Assembly (NCBI GenBank): GCA_963832145.1
Contig: CAWHTA010000011.1
Coordinates: 248,001 to 312,000 of the forward strand
Direction of reading: 5' to 3'
Source: Gp7-AA6 sp963832145
GTDB taxonomy: Bacteria > Acidobacteriota > Thermoanaerobaculia > UBA5066 > Gp7-AA6
DNA: 64,000 bases
In this document: positions 24,803-33,468 of the stretch, piece by piece
How the letters are laid out: every line of letters starts with the position of its first letter
How positions within the stretch are numbered: the stretch's first letter is position 1
Translations under genes and position numbers: made by a program
The notes under the pieces: generated by a model
Told to the model about the DNA's origin: nothing
Databases searched by the model: none
Seen by the model: only the letters and a program-made list of their open reading frames with translations

Positions 24803-24825
24803 AAGACTTTTCGGAGGAGGACGGC

Positions 24826-27207
24826 GTCGATCTCCGCGCCCTCGAATTCGACGTCGTCCTCCGCCTCGTTTCCGCCCTCGCCCGCACCTCTCCCGGCCAG
24901 GCGGCCGCTCTCCGGATCACCCCCGAGAGCGATCCCGCGCTCGCGCGCCGCCGGCTCGAAGAGCTCTCCGAGCTCCAGGAGTTCCACGCGCGCGAAGGGC
25001 GTCTGCCCGTCGCCGGTCTCCAGGATCTGTCCGCGCCTCTCTTCGCGCTCGAGGAGACGGGCGGCTCCGCGTCGTTCGCCGACTTCCGCGCGATCTTCTC
25101 CTCGGCGCGCGCGGCGCAGGCCGTGGGGCGCGCGCTCGCTCGCGCGAAGACGCCGCTCCTCGCGGAGCGCGCGGCTCGCCTCCCCGACCTCCAGCCGCTC
25201 ATCGACCTCTTCGCGCGCATCCTCGGCCCGGACGGGGCGGTCAAGGACGACGCTTCGCCCGAGCTCGCAGCGATCCGCCGCCGGCTGCGGCGCCGCCGCA
25301 CCGAGGTCTCGCGGATGCTCGAGAAAATGCTCGAGACGCGCCGGGACGCGCTCGCGGACAGCGTCGTCGTACTGCGCAACGACCGCTACTGCCTGCCGGT
25401 GACGGCGTCCGCGCGATCCCGCGTCGCGGGGATCGTCCACGACCGCTCCGGCTCGGGCCAGACCGTATTCGTCGAGCCGCTCGAGGTCGTCGAGGCGAAC
25501 AACGAGCTCGCGATGGCCGCGGCCGAAGAGCGCCGCGAGATCGAGCGGCTCCTCGCGGAGCTCGGGCGCGAGGTCCTGGGCCGCGCGGACGAGCTTTCCG
25601 ACGCGACGGAAGAGGTCGCCTCTCTCGACGCGCTCGAAGCCGCCGCCGAGTTCGGCGTGCTCGCCCACGCACGCGTGCCGGAGATCTCCGACGACGGGTC
25701 CTGGACCCTCATCGCCGCGCGGCATCCGCTTCTCGACGCCCGCCTGTCGGGTCTCCGCCGCCGCGCGCTCGGCGAGTCCCGCGACGCGAAGGACGTCGTC
25801 CCCCTCGACTTCGAGCTCGCGCCGGACAAGCGGCTCCTCGTCGTGTCCGGACCGAATGCGGGCGGAAAGACCGTCGTGCTGAAAACCGCGGGCCTCTTCG
25901 CCCTCATGGCGCAGGCGGGGCTGCCGCTCCCCGCCGACCGCGGGACGCGGGTCCCGTTCTTCACCGACGTGCGCACCGAGATCGGCGACGCGCAGGCGAT
26001 CCTCACGGACCGGTCCACCTTCTCCTCCTCGATGGAGACGCTCGCGGACATCCTCGAGACGGCGGGGCCGGGCCAGCTCGCGCTCATCGACGAGATCGGC
26101 AGCGCGACGGACCCGGAGGAAGGGAGCGCTCTCTCGATCGCCTTCCTCGAGGAGTACCTCGCCCGAGGCGGGCGCGCGATCGTGACGACGCACCTGACGG
26201 CCGTGAAGAGCTTCGCGGCCGAGCGGCCCGAGGCTGTCGGCGCGGCGATGGAGTTCGACGAGGCGACGGGCCGTCCGAATTACCGCCTCCATCCGGGCCT
26301 GGCCGGCCGGAGCCGGGCGCTTTCGGTCGCGGCCCAGGAGGGTCTGCCGCCGCGCGTCCTCGAGCGGGCGCGCGAGATCCTCGGTCCGTCGTGGGAGCGG
26401 CGGGAGCGGACCGAGGCGGACGCCGAGGCCGCGCTCGAGAGGCTGCGGCGGGGCGAGGAAGAGCTCGCGCGGGAACGGGACGCGGCGCGGCGGGAGGCCG
26501 AGAGACTCGCGGCCGAGCGCGCGAAGGCCGCGCGCGAGCGCGAGGAGATGCTCGAAACGGGGCTCGCCGGGTTCGAGCGGGCGAAGAGGGACCTCGCGAA
26601 GAAAGTGGAGGAGGAGCTCGACGCGATCCGCGAGGACGCGGCGCGGGGAGCGAGCCTCTCGGCCGCGCAGCTCGTCACGCGCGCGGAAGACGCGACGGAC
26701 GGGACTCCGGTCGAGGAGGCGAGGGAGCACCTCCTGGAGCGCTCCCGCGAGATTTCCGCGGGCGACCGGGCGCGGTTCAAGGGATCGAAATTCGACGGCG
26801 TGGTGGCGTCGGTCGAAGGGGACGTCGCGTGGCTCGAGGTCGCCGGCAAGCGGATGCGGGTGCCGCGCACGGAACTGGAGAGGCTGGGCGGCCCCTCACC
26901 CCGACCCTCTCCCCGCGATGCGGGGAGAGGGAGTGAAGCGGTGTCGACCCCCGACCTCGGCGGATCGACGCCCGAAGTCAACGTGATCGGACGGCGGCTC
27001 GAGGAGGCGATCGAGGACGTCGAGAAGGCGCTCGACGGCGCGCTCCTGGCCGGCGCCGTGCGCTTCCGGGTCGTCCACGGGCACGGCACCGGACGCCTGC
27101 GGGACGGACTGCGCGACCATCTGCGCAAGCACCGGTCCGTGTCGCGGCTGCGCGCGGCCGACCCGCGGGAAGGCGGCAACGGCGCGACGATCGTGGAATT
27201 GGCGTGA
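24826..27207 (+). CDS. mutS2: Endonuclease MutS2 (ribosome rescue / anti-recombination)
   Basis: About 793 aa. Lever region and clamp helices, then the ATPase: Walker A VVSGPNAGGKTVVLKT, DRSTFSSSMETLADIL, Walker B LALIDEIGSATDPEEG and THLTAVKSF. A long charged coiled coil (RRGEEELARERDAARREAERLAAERAKA) leads to a KOW-like segment and a C-terminal Smr domain (VNVIGRRLEEAIEDVEKAL ... VRFRVVHGHGTGRLRDGL). A dispersed repeat adds ~20 residues (SPRPSPRDAGRGSEA) before Smr. GGAGGAGG lies at 24813-24820 but the codon at the right spacing is GTC, not GTG; other starts would overlap rpsU deeply, so a base error or a rare start is likely. MutS2 acts on collided ribosomes and recombination intermediates. 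Confidence 0.9.
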   Translation, partial: VDLRALEFDVVLRLVSALARTSPGQAAALRITPESDPALARRRLEELSELQEFHAREGRLPVAGLQDLSAPLFALEETGGSASFADFRAIFSSARAAQAVGRALARAKTPLLAERAARLPDLQPLIDLFARILGPDGAVKDDASPELAAIRRRLRRRRTEVSRMLEKMLETRRDALADSVVVLRNDRYCLPVTASARSRVAGIVHDRSGSGQTVFVEPLEVVEANNELAMAAAEERREIERLLAELGREVLGRADELSDATEEVASLDALEAAAEFGVLAHARVPEISDDGSWTLIAARHPLLDARLSGLRRRALGESRDAKDVVPLDFELAPDKRLLVVSGPNAGGKTVVLKTAGLFALMAQAGLPLPADRGTRVPFFTDVRTEIGDAQAILTDRSTFSSSMETLADILETAGPGQLALIDEIGSATDPEEGSALSIAFLEEYLARGGRAIVTTHLTAVKSFAAERPEAVGAAMEFDEATGRPNYRLHPGLAGRSRALSVAAQEGLPPRVLERAREILGPSWERRERTEADAEAALERLRRGEEELARERDAARREAERLAAERAKAAREREEMLETGLAGFERAKRDLAKKVEEELDAIREDAARGASLSAAQLVTRAEDATDGTPVEEAREHLLERSREISAGDRARFKGSKFDGVVASVEGDVAWLEVAGKRMRVPRTELERLGGPSPRPSPRDAGRGSEAVSTPDLGGSTPEVNVIGRRLEEAIEDVEKALDGALLAGAVRFRVVHGHGTGRLRDGLRDHLRKHRSVSRLRAADPREGGNGATIVELA
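26892..26936. repeat. LTPTLSP-type dispersed repeat inside mutS2
   Basis: CCCCTCACCCCGACCCTCTCCCCGCG...CGGGGAGAGGGAG, in frame between the coiled-coil/KOW part and the Smr domain, translated as PSPRPSPRDAGRGSE. Same family as the copies at 7053 and 52504. Confidence 0.9.
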
Positions 27208-27222
27208 GGAGCGCCCACGTGA

Positions 27223-27295
27223 GAAAAGGGGACAGATTTATTTTGCCGAGGCGGAGCAACGATCCAAGGCGGAAAATAAATCTGTCCCCATTTTC
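27223..27295. repeat. GGGGACAGATTTATTTT / AAAATAAATCTGTCCCC inverted repeat
   Basis: Near-perfect 20-bp ends, inverted, flanking a ~25-bp GC-rich centre. It lies between mutS2 and dnaG. The ends belong to the GGGG-A/T-CAG group also seen at 5924, 35316, 36323 and 50461. Confidence 0.85.
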
Positions 27296-27303
27296 AATGC
27301 TCT

Positions 27304-27340
27304 TGTCATTCCGAGGCCGGAGGCCGAGGAATCTGGGCCC
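27304..27340. repeat. Half-copy of the GTCATTCCGAGG repeat
   Basis: TTGTCATTCCGAGGCCGGAGGCCGAGGAATCTGGGCCC. The same string, with one change, opens the full copy at 56191. It abuts the leader of dnaG. Confidence 0.7.
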
Positions 27341-27358
27341 AGGTGACAGAGTGAAAGC

Positions 27359-29206
27359 TTGAGCGACCTCGACATCAACGACAACGTCCTCGCCGAGCTG
27401 CGCGCCGCGGCCGACATCGTGGAGGTCATCAGCGAGCACACACGCCTGAAGAAGGGGGGCCGCTCCTGGAAGGGGCTCTGTCCGTTCCACAACGAGCGGA
27501 CCCCGTCCTTCACGGTGGACCGGGACAAGGGGCTGTACCACTGCTTCGGGTGCGGCGCGGGAGGAGACGTCATCCACTTCGTCCGTCAGATCGACCGGCT
27601 CGACTTCCCCGAGGCGATCGAGGCGCTCGCCGGCCGGTTCGGCGTCACGATCCCGAAACGCGTCTCGCGCGGCCCGAGGGACGAGCAGCGCGAAAAGCTT
27701 CTCGCGGCGGTCGCCGCGGCGCAGCGGTTCTACGCCGCGGAGCTCGCGAAGCCCGGAAACCGCGCCGCCGAGTACCTCGAGGAACGCGGCGTTCCGGAGC
27801 CCGTCGCAAAGGCCCTCGGACTCGGTTACGCCCCGCCCGGCTGGGAGACGCTCGCGAAGGGCCTCGGCGGGGTCTGGCCCGAGGAGGTGCTCGTCGAGGC
27901 GGGCCTGCTGCAGTCGCGCACCGAGGGGCGCGGATCCTACGACCGCTTCCGGAACCGGCTTCTCTTCACGATCCGCGACGAGCGCGGTCGTCCGGTCGGT
28001 TTCAGCGGGCGCGCCCTCTCGCCCGAGGACGAGCCGAAGTACCTGAACTCCCCGGAGTCGCCGGTCTTCCTCAAGAAGCGGCTGCTCTACGCGTTCACCG
28101 ACGCGCGCGACGCGATCCGCCGGGGCGAAAGGGCCGTTCTCGCCGAAGGGTGCTTCGATCACCTCGCGCTCTTCCTCGCGGGAGTCGAGGAGACGGTCGC
28201 GTCGATGGGGACCGCGCTGACGCCGGAGCAGTCGGCGAAGTTGAAGCGCCTCGCGCCGAAGGTCGTGCTCTGCTACGACGGGGACGCGGCGGGCCGATCG
28301 GCGGCACGCGGCGCGATCGGGCTCCTGCTCGCCCAGGGGCTCCAGGTCGCTGTCGCGAAGCTGCCGGACGGCGAAGATCCGGACGATGTCCGCCGCGGAG
28401 AAGGCCCCGAGGCGCTCGCGGCCCGAATCGATCAGGCACCGGACTACCTCTCGTGGTTGATCGATGCGCTCGAGCCGGCGGCGGCCGGGCTCTCGCCGGA
28501 AGAGAAAAAGGATAGGATCCGCGCGATCCTGGAAATCCTTTCCGCAATCCCCGACCGAATCCTCCGGTACGAGGAGTATCGCCGTCTCTCGGTCGCCGTC
28601 GGCGTCCCCGTGGAGGTTCTGTGGGCGGGGCAGGCGCAGACCGGGGCGACGGCGGGATCGCGACCGGCGGTCGGCCCCCGGACCGGCCCGGGGGGGCCCG
28701 GTGAACCCCCGGCCGGGCGGGCCGAGGCCTCGGGGACCCCGGGAACGGAGGGAAATGGATCGGTGTTATTGGATGGGGAGATTCCCAACGCCGAACGGAG
28801 GCTCCTCCAGTGGATGATCCGGGGCGGCGAACATATCTCTCTGATACGGAGTAACTTACGGTCGGAACATCTCACTCATCCCGGAGTCCGCGGGCTCCTG
28901 GAGACGTTCGGCAGGGCAGAGGAAACCTCGGGAACTGTTGATTTTCACAGGCATCTGGCTCACCTTAGGCAACCGAGCGACGTCAACCTGGTCTCCCGCC
29001 TCGCTCTCGAGGAGAGCCCCGACCCGACGGAAGAGGAAGTCCTGAGGCTGCTGAAGCAGTTGGAGAAGAAGTATCTGAAGAGGGAGCAGGGCGTACTCGT
29101 GGATGCGATCCGGAGGGCCGAACAGGCCGCAAAGCCGGAGGAGGTTTCCCGGCTCATGGAACGCGCAAAACAGATCGGAAAACGAATCGTGGAGCTGGGC
29201 CGATGA
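27359..29206 (+). CDS. dnaG: DNA primase
   Basis: 615 aa from a TTG preceded by AGGTGA. N-terminal zinc finger CPFH...HCFGCG (residues ~40-65), RNA-polymerase core with RFRNRLLFTIRDERGRPVGFSGRAL, Toprim metal-binding AVLAEGCFDHLALFLAG and VLCYDGDAAGRSAARGA. A Pro/Gly-rich linker (residues ~430-465) separates the C-terminal helicase-binding domain, which is diverged but helical (EEEVLRLLKQLEKKYLKRE). Makes RNA primers at the fork. Overlaps rpoD by an ATGA. Confidence 0.96.
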   Translation: MSDLDINDNVLAELRAAADIVEVISEHTRLKKGGRSWKGLCPFHNERTPSFTVDRDKGLYHCFGCGAGGDVIHFVRQIDRLDFPEAIEALAGRFGVTIPKRVSRGPRDEQREKLLAAVAAAQRFYAAELAKPGNRAAEYLEERGVPEPVAKALGLGYAPPGWETLAKGLGGVWPEEVLVEAGLLQSRTEGRGSYDRFRNRLLFTIRDERGRPVGFSGRALSPEDEPKYLNSPESPVFLKKRLLYAFTDARDAIRRGERAVLAEGCFDHLALFLAGVEETVASMGTALTPEQSAKLKRLAPKVVLCYDGDAAGRSAARGAIGLLLAQGLQVAVAKLPDGEDPDDVRRGEGPEALAARIDQAPDYLSWLIDALEPAAAGLSPEEKKDRIRAILEILSAIPDRILRYEEYRRLSVAVGVPVEVLWAGQAQTGATAGSRPAVGPRTGPGGPGEPPAGRAEASGTPGTEGNGSVLLDGEIPNAERRLLQWMIRGGEHISLIRSNLRSEHLTHPGVRGLLETFGRAEETSGTVDFHRHLAHLRQPSDVNLVSRLALEESPDPTEEEVLRLLKQLEKKYLKREQGVLVDAIRRAEQAAKPEEVSRLMERAKQIGKRIVELGR

Positions 29207-30900
29207 AAGGTCCCGGGCGAAAGGAACGCGACTTGGTGATTGAGGAAAAGTACCCGGAGTGCCAGCTGCTCTTCCGGGCGGGTAAAGAGAAGGGCTATCT
29301 GCTCTACGAGGAGATCCAGACGATCGCCTCGGACGAGCTCGTCGGAAGCCCGCGCGATTTCGAGCAGGTGTACGAGCGCCTCTTCGAGATGTCGATCGAG
29401 ATCGTCACGGACCCCGACCGCGCCGCGAGGAAACGCGCCGCGCTCGACGCCGAGACGGCGGAAGAGGCTCGCGAGGCCGTCGAGAAGACGAACGACCCGG
29501 TGCGCATGTACCTGCGCGAAATGGGTACGGTCAAGCTCCTCGACCGCGAGGGCGAAGTCCGGATCGCGAAGCGGATCGAGCAGGGCGAAGCGAAGATCTA
29601 CCAGGCGCTCGCGAACAACCCGATCGTGCTCGAGGAGATCCTGAAGCTCCTCGAAAACGCGGGTCGCGACTCGCGCATGGTCAACGAGCTCGTCAACCTG
29701 TCGGAGGACGCCGACGACCTCGACGACCGCGCCGCCCAGAGGGTCGAGCTCGTGCTCGGCTCGTTCAAGAAGATCGCCGCGCTCGACAAAGACATCAAGC
29801 GGATGAAGTTCAAGTCGCGCACGATCAAGAAGGGCACCAAGTCACTCGCCCGGATCGAAGCGTCGATCGACAAGAAGATCGCCGACATGGCGAAGCTGAT
29901 CCGCGCGGCGGACTTCACGCCGGCGGTCCTGAACCGCGCCATCGGGATTCTGAAGGACATCGACCGGCAGATGCTCGTGCCCGAGTCGACGATCCGGCAG
30001 GACACGACGACGCTCAAGAAAGAGAAGAACGCGACGCGGCTCGACTTCTACAAGCGCCGCATCGCGAAGTACCGCAAGACGCTCCGCGAGCTCGAGCAGA
30101 AGTTCGGCGTTTCGCACGAAGACGTCAAGAAGACGCTTCGGATGGTTCGTGAGGGCGAGGACGAGGCCGACCAGGCCAAGCACGAGCTCATCGTCGCGAA
30201 CCTTCGGCTCGTCGTCTCGATCGCGAAGAAGTACACGAACCGCGGGCTGCAGTTCCTCGACTTGATCCAGGAGGGGAACATCGGTCTCATGAAGGCCGTC
30301 GAAAAGTTCGAGCACCGGCGCGGATACAAGTTCTCGACTTACGCGACGTGGTGGATCCGTCAGGCGATCACGCGCGCGATCGCGGACCAGGCGCGGACGA
30401 TCCGCATCCCGGTCCACATGATCGAGACGATCAACAAGCTGACGCGGACGTCGCGCTCGCTCGTCCAGGAGCTCGGCCGCGAGCCCAACGCGGAAGAGAT
30501 CGCGAAGCGGATGGACATGCCGGTCTCCAAGGTGCGCAAGATCATGAAGATCGCGCAGGAGCCGATCTCGCTCGAGACCCCCATCGGCGAGGAAGAGGAT
30601 TCGCATCTGGGCGACTTCATCGAGGACCGCCAGGTCCTCTCGCCGATCGACGCGGTCCTGGTGTCGAACCTCCAGGACCAGACCCGGCGGGTCCTGAAGA
30701 CGCTCACCCCGCGCGAGGAGCAGGTCCTGAAGATGCGGTTCGGCGTCGGCGACGGCTCGGAGCACACCCTCGAAGAGGTCGGCCGGTCGTTCAACGTCAC
30801 GCGGGAGCGCATCCGCCAGATCGAATCGAAGGCGCTGAGGAAGCTGCGGCACCCTTCTCGCGCGAAGAAGCTGAAGCCCTTTCTCGAGACCATCCGCTAA
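29203..30900 (+). CDS. rpoD: RNA polymerase primary sigma factor (sigma-70)
   Basis: 565 aa. Region 1.1-like N-terminus (LLFRAGKEKGYLLYEEIQTIA), a charged non-conserved insert (residues ~120-300), region 2 (ANLRLVVSIAKKYTNRGLQFLDLIQEGNIGLM and FSTYATWWIRQAITRAI), region 3, and region 4 with the helix-turn-helix EHTLEEVGRSFNVTRERIRQIESKALRKLRHP. Housekeeping sigma factor. The ATG overlaps the dnaG stop, so translation is coupled. A long RpoD of this type is normal for Gram-negative-like phyla. Confidence 0.97.
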   Translation: MKGPGRKERDLVIEEKYPECQLLFRAGKEKGYLLYEEIQTIASDELVGSPRDFEQVYERLFEMSIEIVTDPDRAARKRAALDAETAEEAREAVEKTNDPVRMYLREMGTVKLLDREGEVRIAKRIEQGEAKIYQALANNPIVLEEILKLLENAGRDSRMVNELVNLSEDADDLDDRAAQRVELVLGSFKKIAALDKDIKRMKFKSRTIKKGTKSLARIEASIDKKIADMAKLIRAADFTPAVLNRAIGILKDIDRQMLVPESTIRQDTTTLKKEKNATRLDFYKRRIAKYRKTLRELEQKFGVSHEDVKKTLRMVREGEDEADQAKHELIVANLRLVVSIAKKYTNRGLQFLDLIQEGNIGLMKAVEKFEHRRGYKFSTYATWWIRQAITRAIADQARTIRIPVHMIETINKLTRTSRSLVQELGREPNAEEIAKRMDMPVSKVRKIMKIAQEPISLETPIGEEEDSHLGDFIEDRQVLSPIDAVLVSNLQDQTRRVLKTLTPREEQVLKMRFGVGDGSEHTLEEVGRSFNVTRERIRQIESKALRKLRHPSRAKKLKPFLETIR

Positions 30901-30902
30901 AT

Positions 30903-30986
30903 GGCTATCAGCCGTCAGCTATCAGCTATCAGCCACGCAGGGCGTCATCACAAGCTGAAAGCTGACAGCTGATAGCTGATAGCTAT
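30903..30986. repeat. AGCTATCAGC-type palindromic repeat
   Basis: GGCTATCAGCCGTCAGCTATCAGCTATCAGC ... GCTGAAAGCTGACAGCTGATAGCTGATAGCT. Two arms made of ~10-bp CTATCAG units are inverted around a short centre. It lies between rpoD and tRNA-Met and could serve as an end-of-operon hairpin. Copies: 31935, 33979, 51526 and a short one at 59863. Confidence 0.88.
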
Positions 30987-31011
30987 ATATTCGCCCGGCG
31001 ATCGGGCGCCG

Positions 31012-31088
31012 GGGTCCATAGCTCAGCGGTCCAGAGCCACCGGCTCATAACCGGTCAGACCTCGGTTCGAATCCGAGTGGACCCACCA
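31012..31088 (+). tRNA. tRNA-Met (CAT)
   Basis: Acceptor GGGTCCA pairs with TGGACCC, followed by ACCA; D-arm AGCTCAGC...; anticodon loop CTCATAA giving CAT; T-arm GGTTCGAATCC. A paired first position argues against initiator tRNA; elongator Met or lysidine-modified Ile2 cannot be separated by eye. Confidence 0.94.
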
Positions 31089-31163
31089 GTCGGGTCAGGG
31101 AGAGGGTAGAGGGGCTTGAGACGACGGAGTCGAGATCGACACGAAGCGAAAAGGCCGTTTGTG

Positions 31164-31196
31164 AAAGGGTGTTCCCCGACCGGGACACCCTTTTTG
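31164..31196 (+). terminator. Rho-independent terminator
   Basis: AAGGGTGT...ACACCCTT stem with an inner TCCC/GGGA extension, then TTTTTGATCT. Lies 75 bp after tRNA-Met and ends that transcript before the zinc-ribbon gene. Confidence 0.8.
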
Positions 31197-31219
31197 ATCT
31201 CTAGCCACGGGGAGGCGAG

Positions 31220-31933
31220 GTGAACGCCTCCCTCGACCAGCTCTACCGCCTCCAGGACCGCATCCGTTTCGTCCTCGCCCGCAAGAAAGAGCGAGACACC
31301 ATCCCGGCCGAGCTCACCGAAGTCGATCGGGAGTACCGCGAGAAGGTCGACACCGTCACGGGGCTGAAGCGACGGGCCGCCGAGGCGGACGTCGAGCGCC
31401 GGCGGGCGAACGCCGAGCTCTCGGAGCACCGGGACAAGCTGCGCAAGTACCAGGCGCAGCTGCGCGGAGTCCAGAACCAACGCGAGTACGGCGCGGTCTT
31501 GAACGAGATCGACGCCGTCGAGAAGCTCGTCCGCTCCGCGGAGAACCGCATCCTCGAGCTCGAGGAGGAAATCCAGACCGTTTCGAAGGACCTCGCGGGA
31601 CGCGAGGAGCTCCTGCCGCTCGAGACCGAGCAGCACGAGGAGCGGCTCAAGGACTGGCGGGTCGCGCAGCGGGCGATCAACGAGGAAATCGCCGAGGCGG
31701 AAGAGGAGATCAAGAAGCTCGAAGCGTCGATGCACCCGCGCGACCGCGCCGAGTTCCAGCGACTGCTCGACAAGAAGGGCGGTCTCGCGATCGTTCTCGT
31801 CGCCGGAAACTCCTGCTCCGCCTGCCACGTCAAGATCCGGCCCGCGGCACTCCAGTCGCTGAAGGTGGGCCGCGAGATCATCTACTGCGACAGCTGCAAG
31901 CGGATCCTTTACTACGACATGCAGAAGTCGTGA
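31220..31933 (+). CDS. Coiled-coil protein with C4 zinc ribbon
   Basis: 237 aa from a GTG behind GGGGAGGCGAG. Residues ~1-180 are almost entirely charged heptads (RLQDRIRFVLARKKERDTIPAELTEVDREYREKVDTV ...). The C-terminus has a zinc ribbon with CSACHVKIRP and YCDSCKRILYY. This is the widespread 'C4-type zinc ribbon domain protein' (CT398-like) family, thought to bind nucleic acid or parts of the transcription/secretion machinery, without a settled function. The gene is followed by a palindromic repeat and rnhA. Confidence 0.9.
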   Translation: MNASLDQLYRLQDRIRFVLARKKERDTIPAELTEVDREYREKVDTVTGLKRRAAEADVERRRANAELSEHRDKLRKYQAQLRGVQNQREYGAVLNEIDAVEKLVRSAENRILELEEEIQTVSKDLAGREELLPLETEQHEERLKDWRVAQRAINEEIAEAEEEIKKLEASMHPRDRAEFQRLLDKKGGLAIVLVAGNSCSACHVKIRPAALQSLKVGREIIYCDSCKRILYYDMQKS

Positions 31934-31934
31934 G

Positions 31935-32020
31935 GAGCTGTCAGCTATCAGCCATCAGCTATCAGCCGGACGGAAATCCGGCTCGGGAGCTGAGAGCTGA
32001 CAGCTGAGCACTGACAGCTC
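31935..32020. repeat. AGCTATCAGC-type palindromic repeat
   Basis: AGCTGTCAGCTATCAGCCATCAGCTATCAGC ... GAGCTGAGAGCTGACAGCTGAGCACTGACAGCT. It ends at the base before the rnhA start, leaving that gene without a visible Shine-Dalgarno of its own. Confidence 0.88.
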
Positions 32021-32437
32021 ATGCGATTCCGCGCCTCCATCGACGGCGCCGCGCGCGGAAACCCGGGTCCGGCGGGGGCGGGTGTGTACGTCGAGGCCGA
32101 GCGCGATCGGCCCGTCCTCGAGTTCTACGAGCCGCTCGGGCGCACGACGAACAACGTCGCCGAGTATCGCGCCCTGCTGCTCGCCCTCGAGCGGGCGGAG
32201 GAGGCCGGCGCGGACGAGGTCGAGATCCGTTCCGACAGCAACCTTCTCGTCGAGCAGATGCGCGGCAATTTCAAGATCCGCGCGGAGCACCTGAAGCCCC
32301 TGCTCTCGGAGGCCGTGCTGCGCGCCAAGCGGTTCCGTACTTTCACGATCACGCACATCCCCCGGGACCACAACACGCGCGCGGACCGGCTCGCCAACCT
32401 GGGCGCGGACGCGAGCGAGAGGTCCACCCGCTTTTGA
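32021..32437 (+). CDS. rnhA: Ribonuclease H-like protein (RNase HI family)
   Basis: 138 aa. Catalytic carboxylates are all present: SIDGAARGNPG (Asp), NNVAEYRALLLALE (Glu), IRSDSNLLVEQM (Asp), NTRADRLANLG (Asp). This short form, without the basic protrusion of E. coli RNase HI, corresponds to the RVT_3/reverse-transcriptase-like RNase H subgroup and removes RNA from RNA-DNA hybrids. The yggS TTG overlaps its stop. Confidence 0.9.
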   Translation: MRFRASIDGAARGNPGPAGAGVYVEAERDRPVLEFYEPLGRTTNNVAEYRALLLALERAEEAGADEVEIRSDSNLLVEQMRGNFKIRAEHLKPLLSEAVLRAKRFRTFTITHIPRDHNTRADRLANLGADASERSTRF

Positions 32438-33150
32438 GCCTTCTGCCGGCCGCCGACGAGCTCGGACGGCGGCGCGAGGAAGTCCTCTCCCGGATCTCCG
32501 CGGCCGCCGGGCGGGCGGGGCGGGATGCGGCGGACGTCGCCCTCCTCGCCGTCACGAAGGGTCACCCCGAGGAGCTCGTTCGCAGCGCCGCGCGGGTTGG
32601 CTTCCAGCTCTTCGGCGAGAACCGCGTCGCGGAAGGGGTCCGAAAGATCGAGGCGGTGCGGGCGGAGTTTCCGGACCTCGTCTGGAGGCTCATCGGGCCG
32701 CTTCAGACCAACAAGGCGAAGGCGGCGCTACAATGGTTCTCAGCGATCGAAACCGTGGACCGGGAACGACTTGCCGCGCGGATCGAGGGGATCCTCGCCG
32801 CGGAGGGACGAAGAATGCCGGTGCTCCTCGAAGTGAACGTGGGCCTCGAGGCGACGAAGTCCGGCGCCCCGCCCGAGGGCCTGCCGGACCTCGCCCGGGC
32901 GGCCCTCGCGTGCCCCCACCTCGAGGTGCGCGGTCTCATGGCGGTCCCCCCCTTCGACGCCGATCCGGAGCGGTCGCGTCCCTTCTTCCGGCAGCTGCGC
33001 GAGACGCGCGACCGGCTCCAGGACGACCTCGGGATCGCCCTTCCGGAGCTCTCGATGGGGATGAGCCACGACTTCGAGGTCGCCGTCGAGGAAGGCTCGA
33101 CGGAGGTACGAATCGGGACGGCCCTCTTCGGGGACCGGGCCGCCGGATGA
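32434..33150 (+). CDS. yggS: YggS/PROSC family pyridoxal-phosphate homeostasis protein
   Basis: 238 aa from a TTG that overlaps the rnhA stop. PLP lysine in DVALLAVTKGHPEELV, then FGENRVAEGVRKIEAV, RLIGPLQTNKAKAALQWFSAIETVD, LEVNVGLEATKSGAPPEGL and LSMGMSHDFEVAVEEGSTEVRIGTALFG, all canonical. Single-domain alanine-racemase-like barrel that buffers PLP in the cytosol. Clustered with yggT and divIVA as in the ylm operon of Gram-positives. Confidence 0.94.
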   Translation: MSLLPAADELGRRREEVLSRISAAAGRAGRDAADVALLAVTKGHPEELVRSAARVGFQLFGENRVAEGVRKIEAVRAEFPDLVWRLIGPLQTNKAKAALQWFSAIETVDRERLAARIEGILAAEGRRMPVLLEVNVGLEATKSGAPPEGLPDLARAALACPHLEVRGLMAVPPFDADPERSRPFFRQLRETRDRLQDDLGIALPELSMGMSHDFEVAVEEGSTEVRIGTALFGDRAAG

Positions 33151-33446
33151 ACGTCGGCGGCGCATTCGGGTCCGCGGTCCTCACCGTCATCTTCGCCATC
33201 CTCTCGGTGATCAAGTGGCTCGTCATCATCGCCGCGGTGATCTCCTGGGTGAGCCCCGACCCGCGCAACCCGATCGTCCAGTTCCTGTATCGCACGACGG
33301 AGCCGATCCTGCGGCCGTTCCGGCGGCTGCTGCCGCCATCCCGCACGGGCGGGATCGACCTGTCCCCGATCCTCGTGATCCTCGTCATCCTCTTCATCGA
33401 AGTGTTCCTGAGAAGGCTGTTCCTGACGTCCGCCATCGCGTTCTAA
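33147..33446 (+). CDS. yggT: YggT family membrane protein
   Basis: 99 aa with two YGGT halves: hydrophobic helix VLTVIFAILSVIKWLVIIAAVISW, then the conserved SPDPRNPIVQFLYRTTEPILRPFRRLLPP, and a second helix ILVILVILFIEVFLRRLFL. ATG overlaps the yggS stop. Family linked to membrane/cell-division physiology; exact role unknown. Confidence 0.92.
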   Translation: MNVGGAFGSAVLTVIFAILSVIKWLVIIAAVISWVSPDPRNPIVQFLYRTTEPILRPFRRLLPPSRTGGIDLSPILVILVILFIEVFLRRLFLTSAIAF

Positions 33447-33468
33447 CCGGTCCAGGGAGGTCCAGACC

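Noticed and set aside
24526..24825. 100-residue N-terminal extension of MutS2 in the same open frame
   Set aside because: It overlaps rpsU completely in another frame, is Arg/Glu-rich shadow sequence and covers the promoter.
30903..32020. Two clusters of CTATCAG units as a possible CRISPR array
   Set aside because: Units are ~10 bp, inverted rather than direct, without regular spacers, and no cas genes are present.
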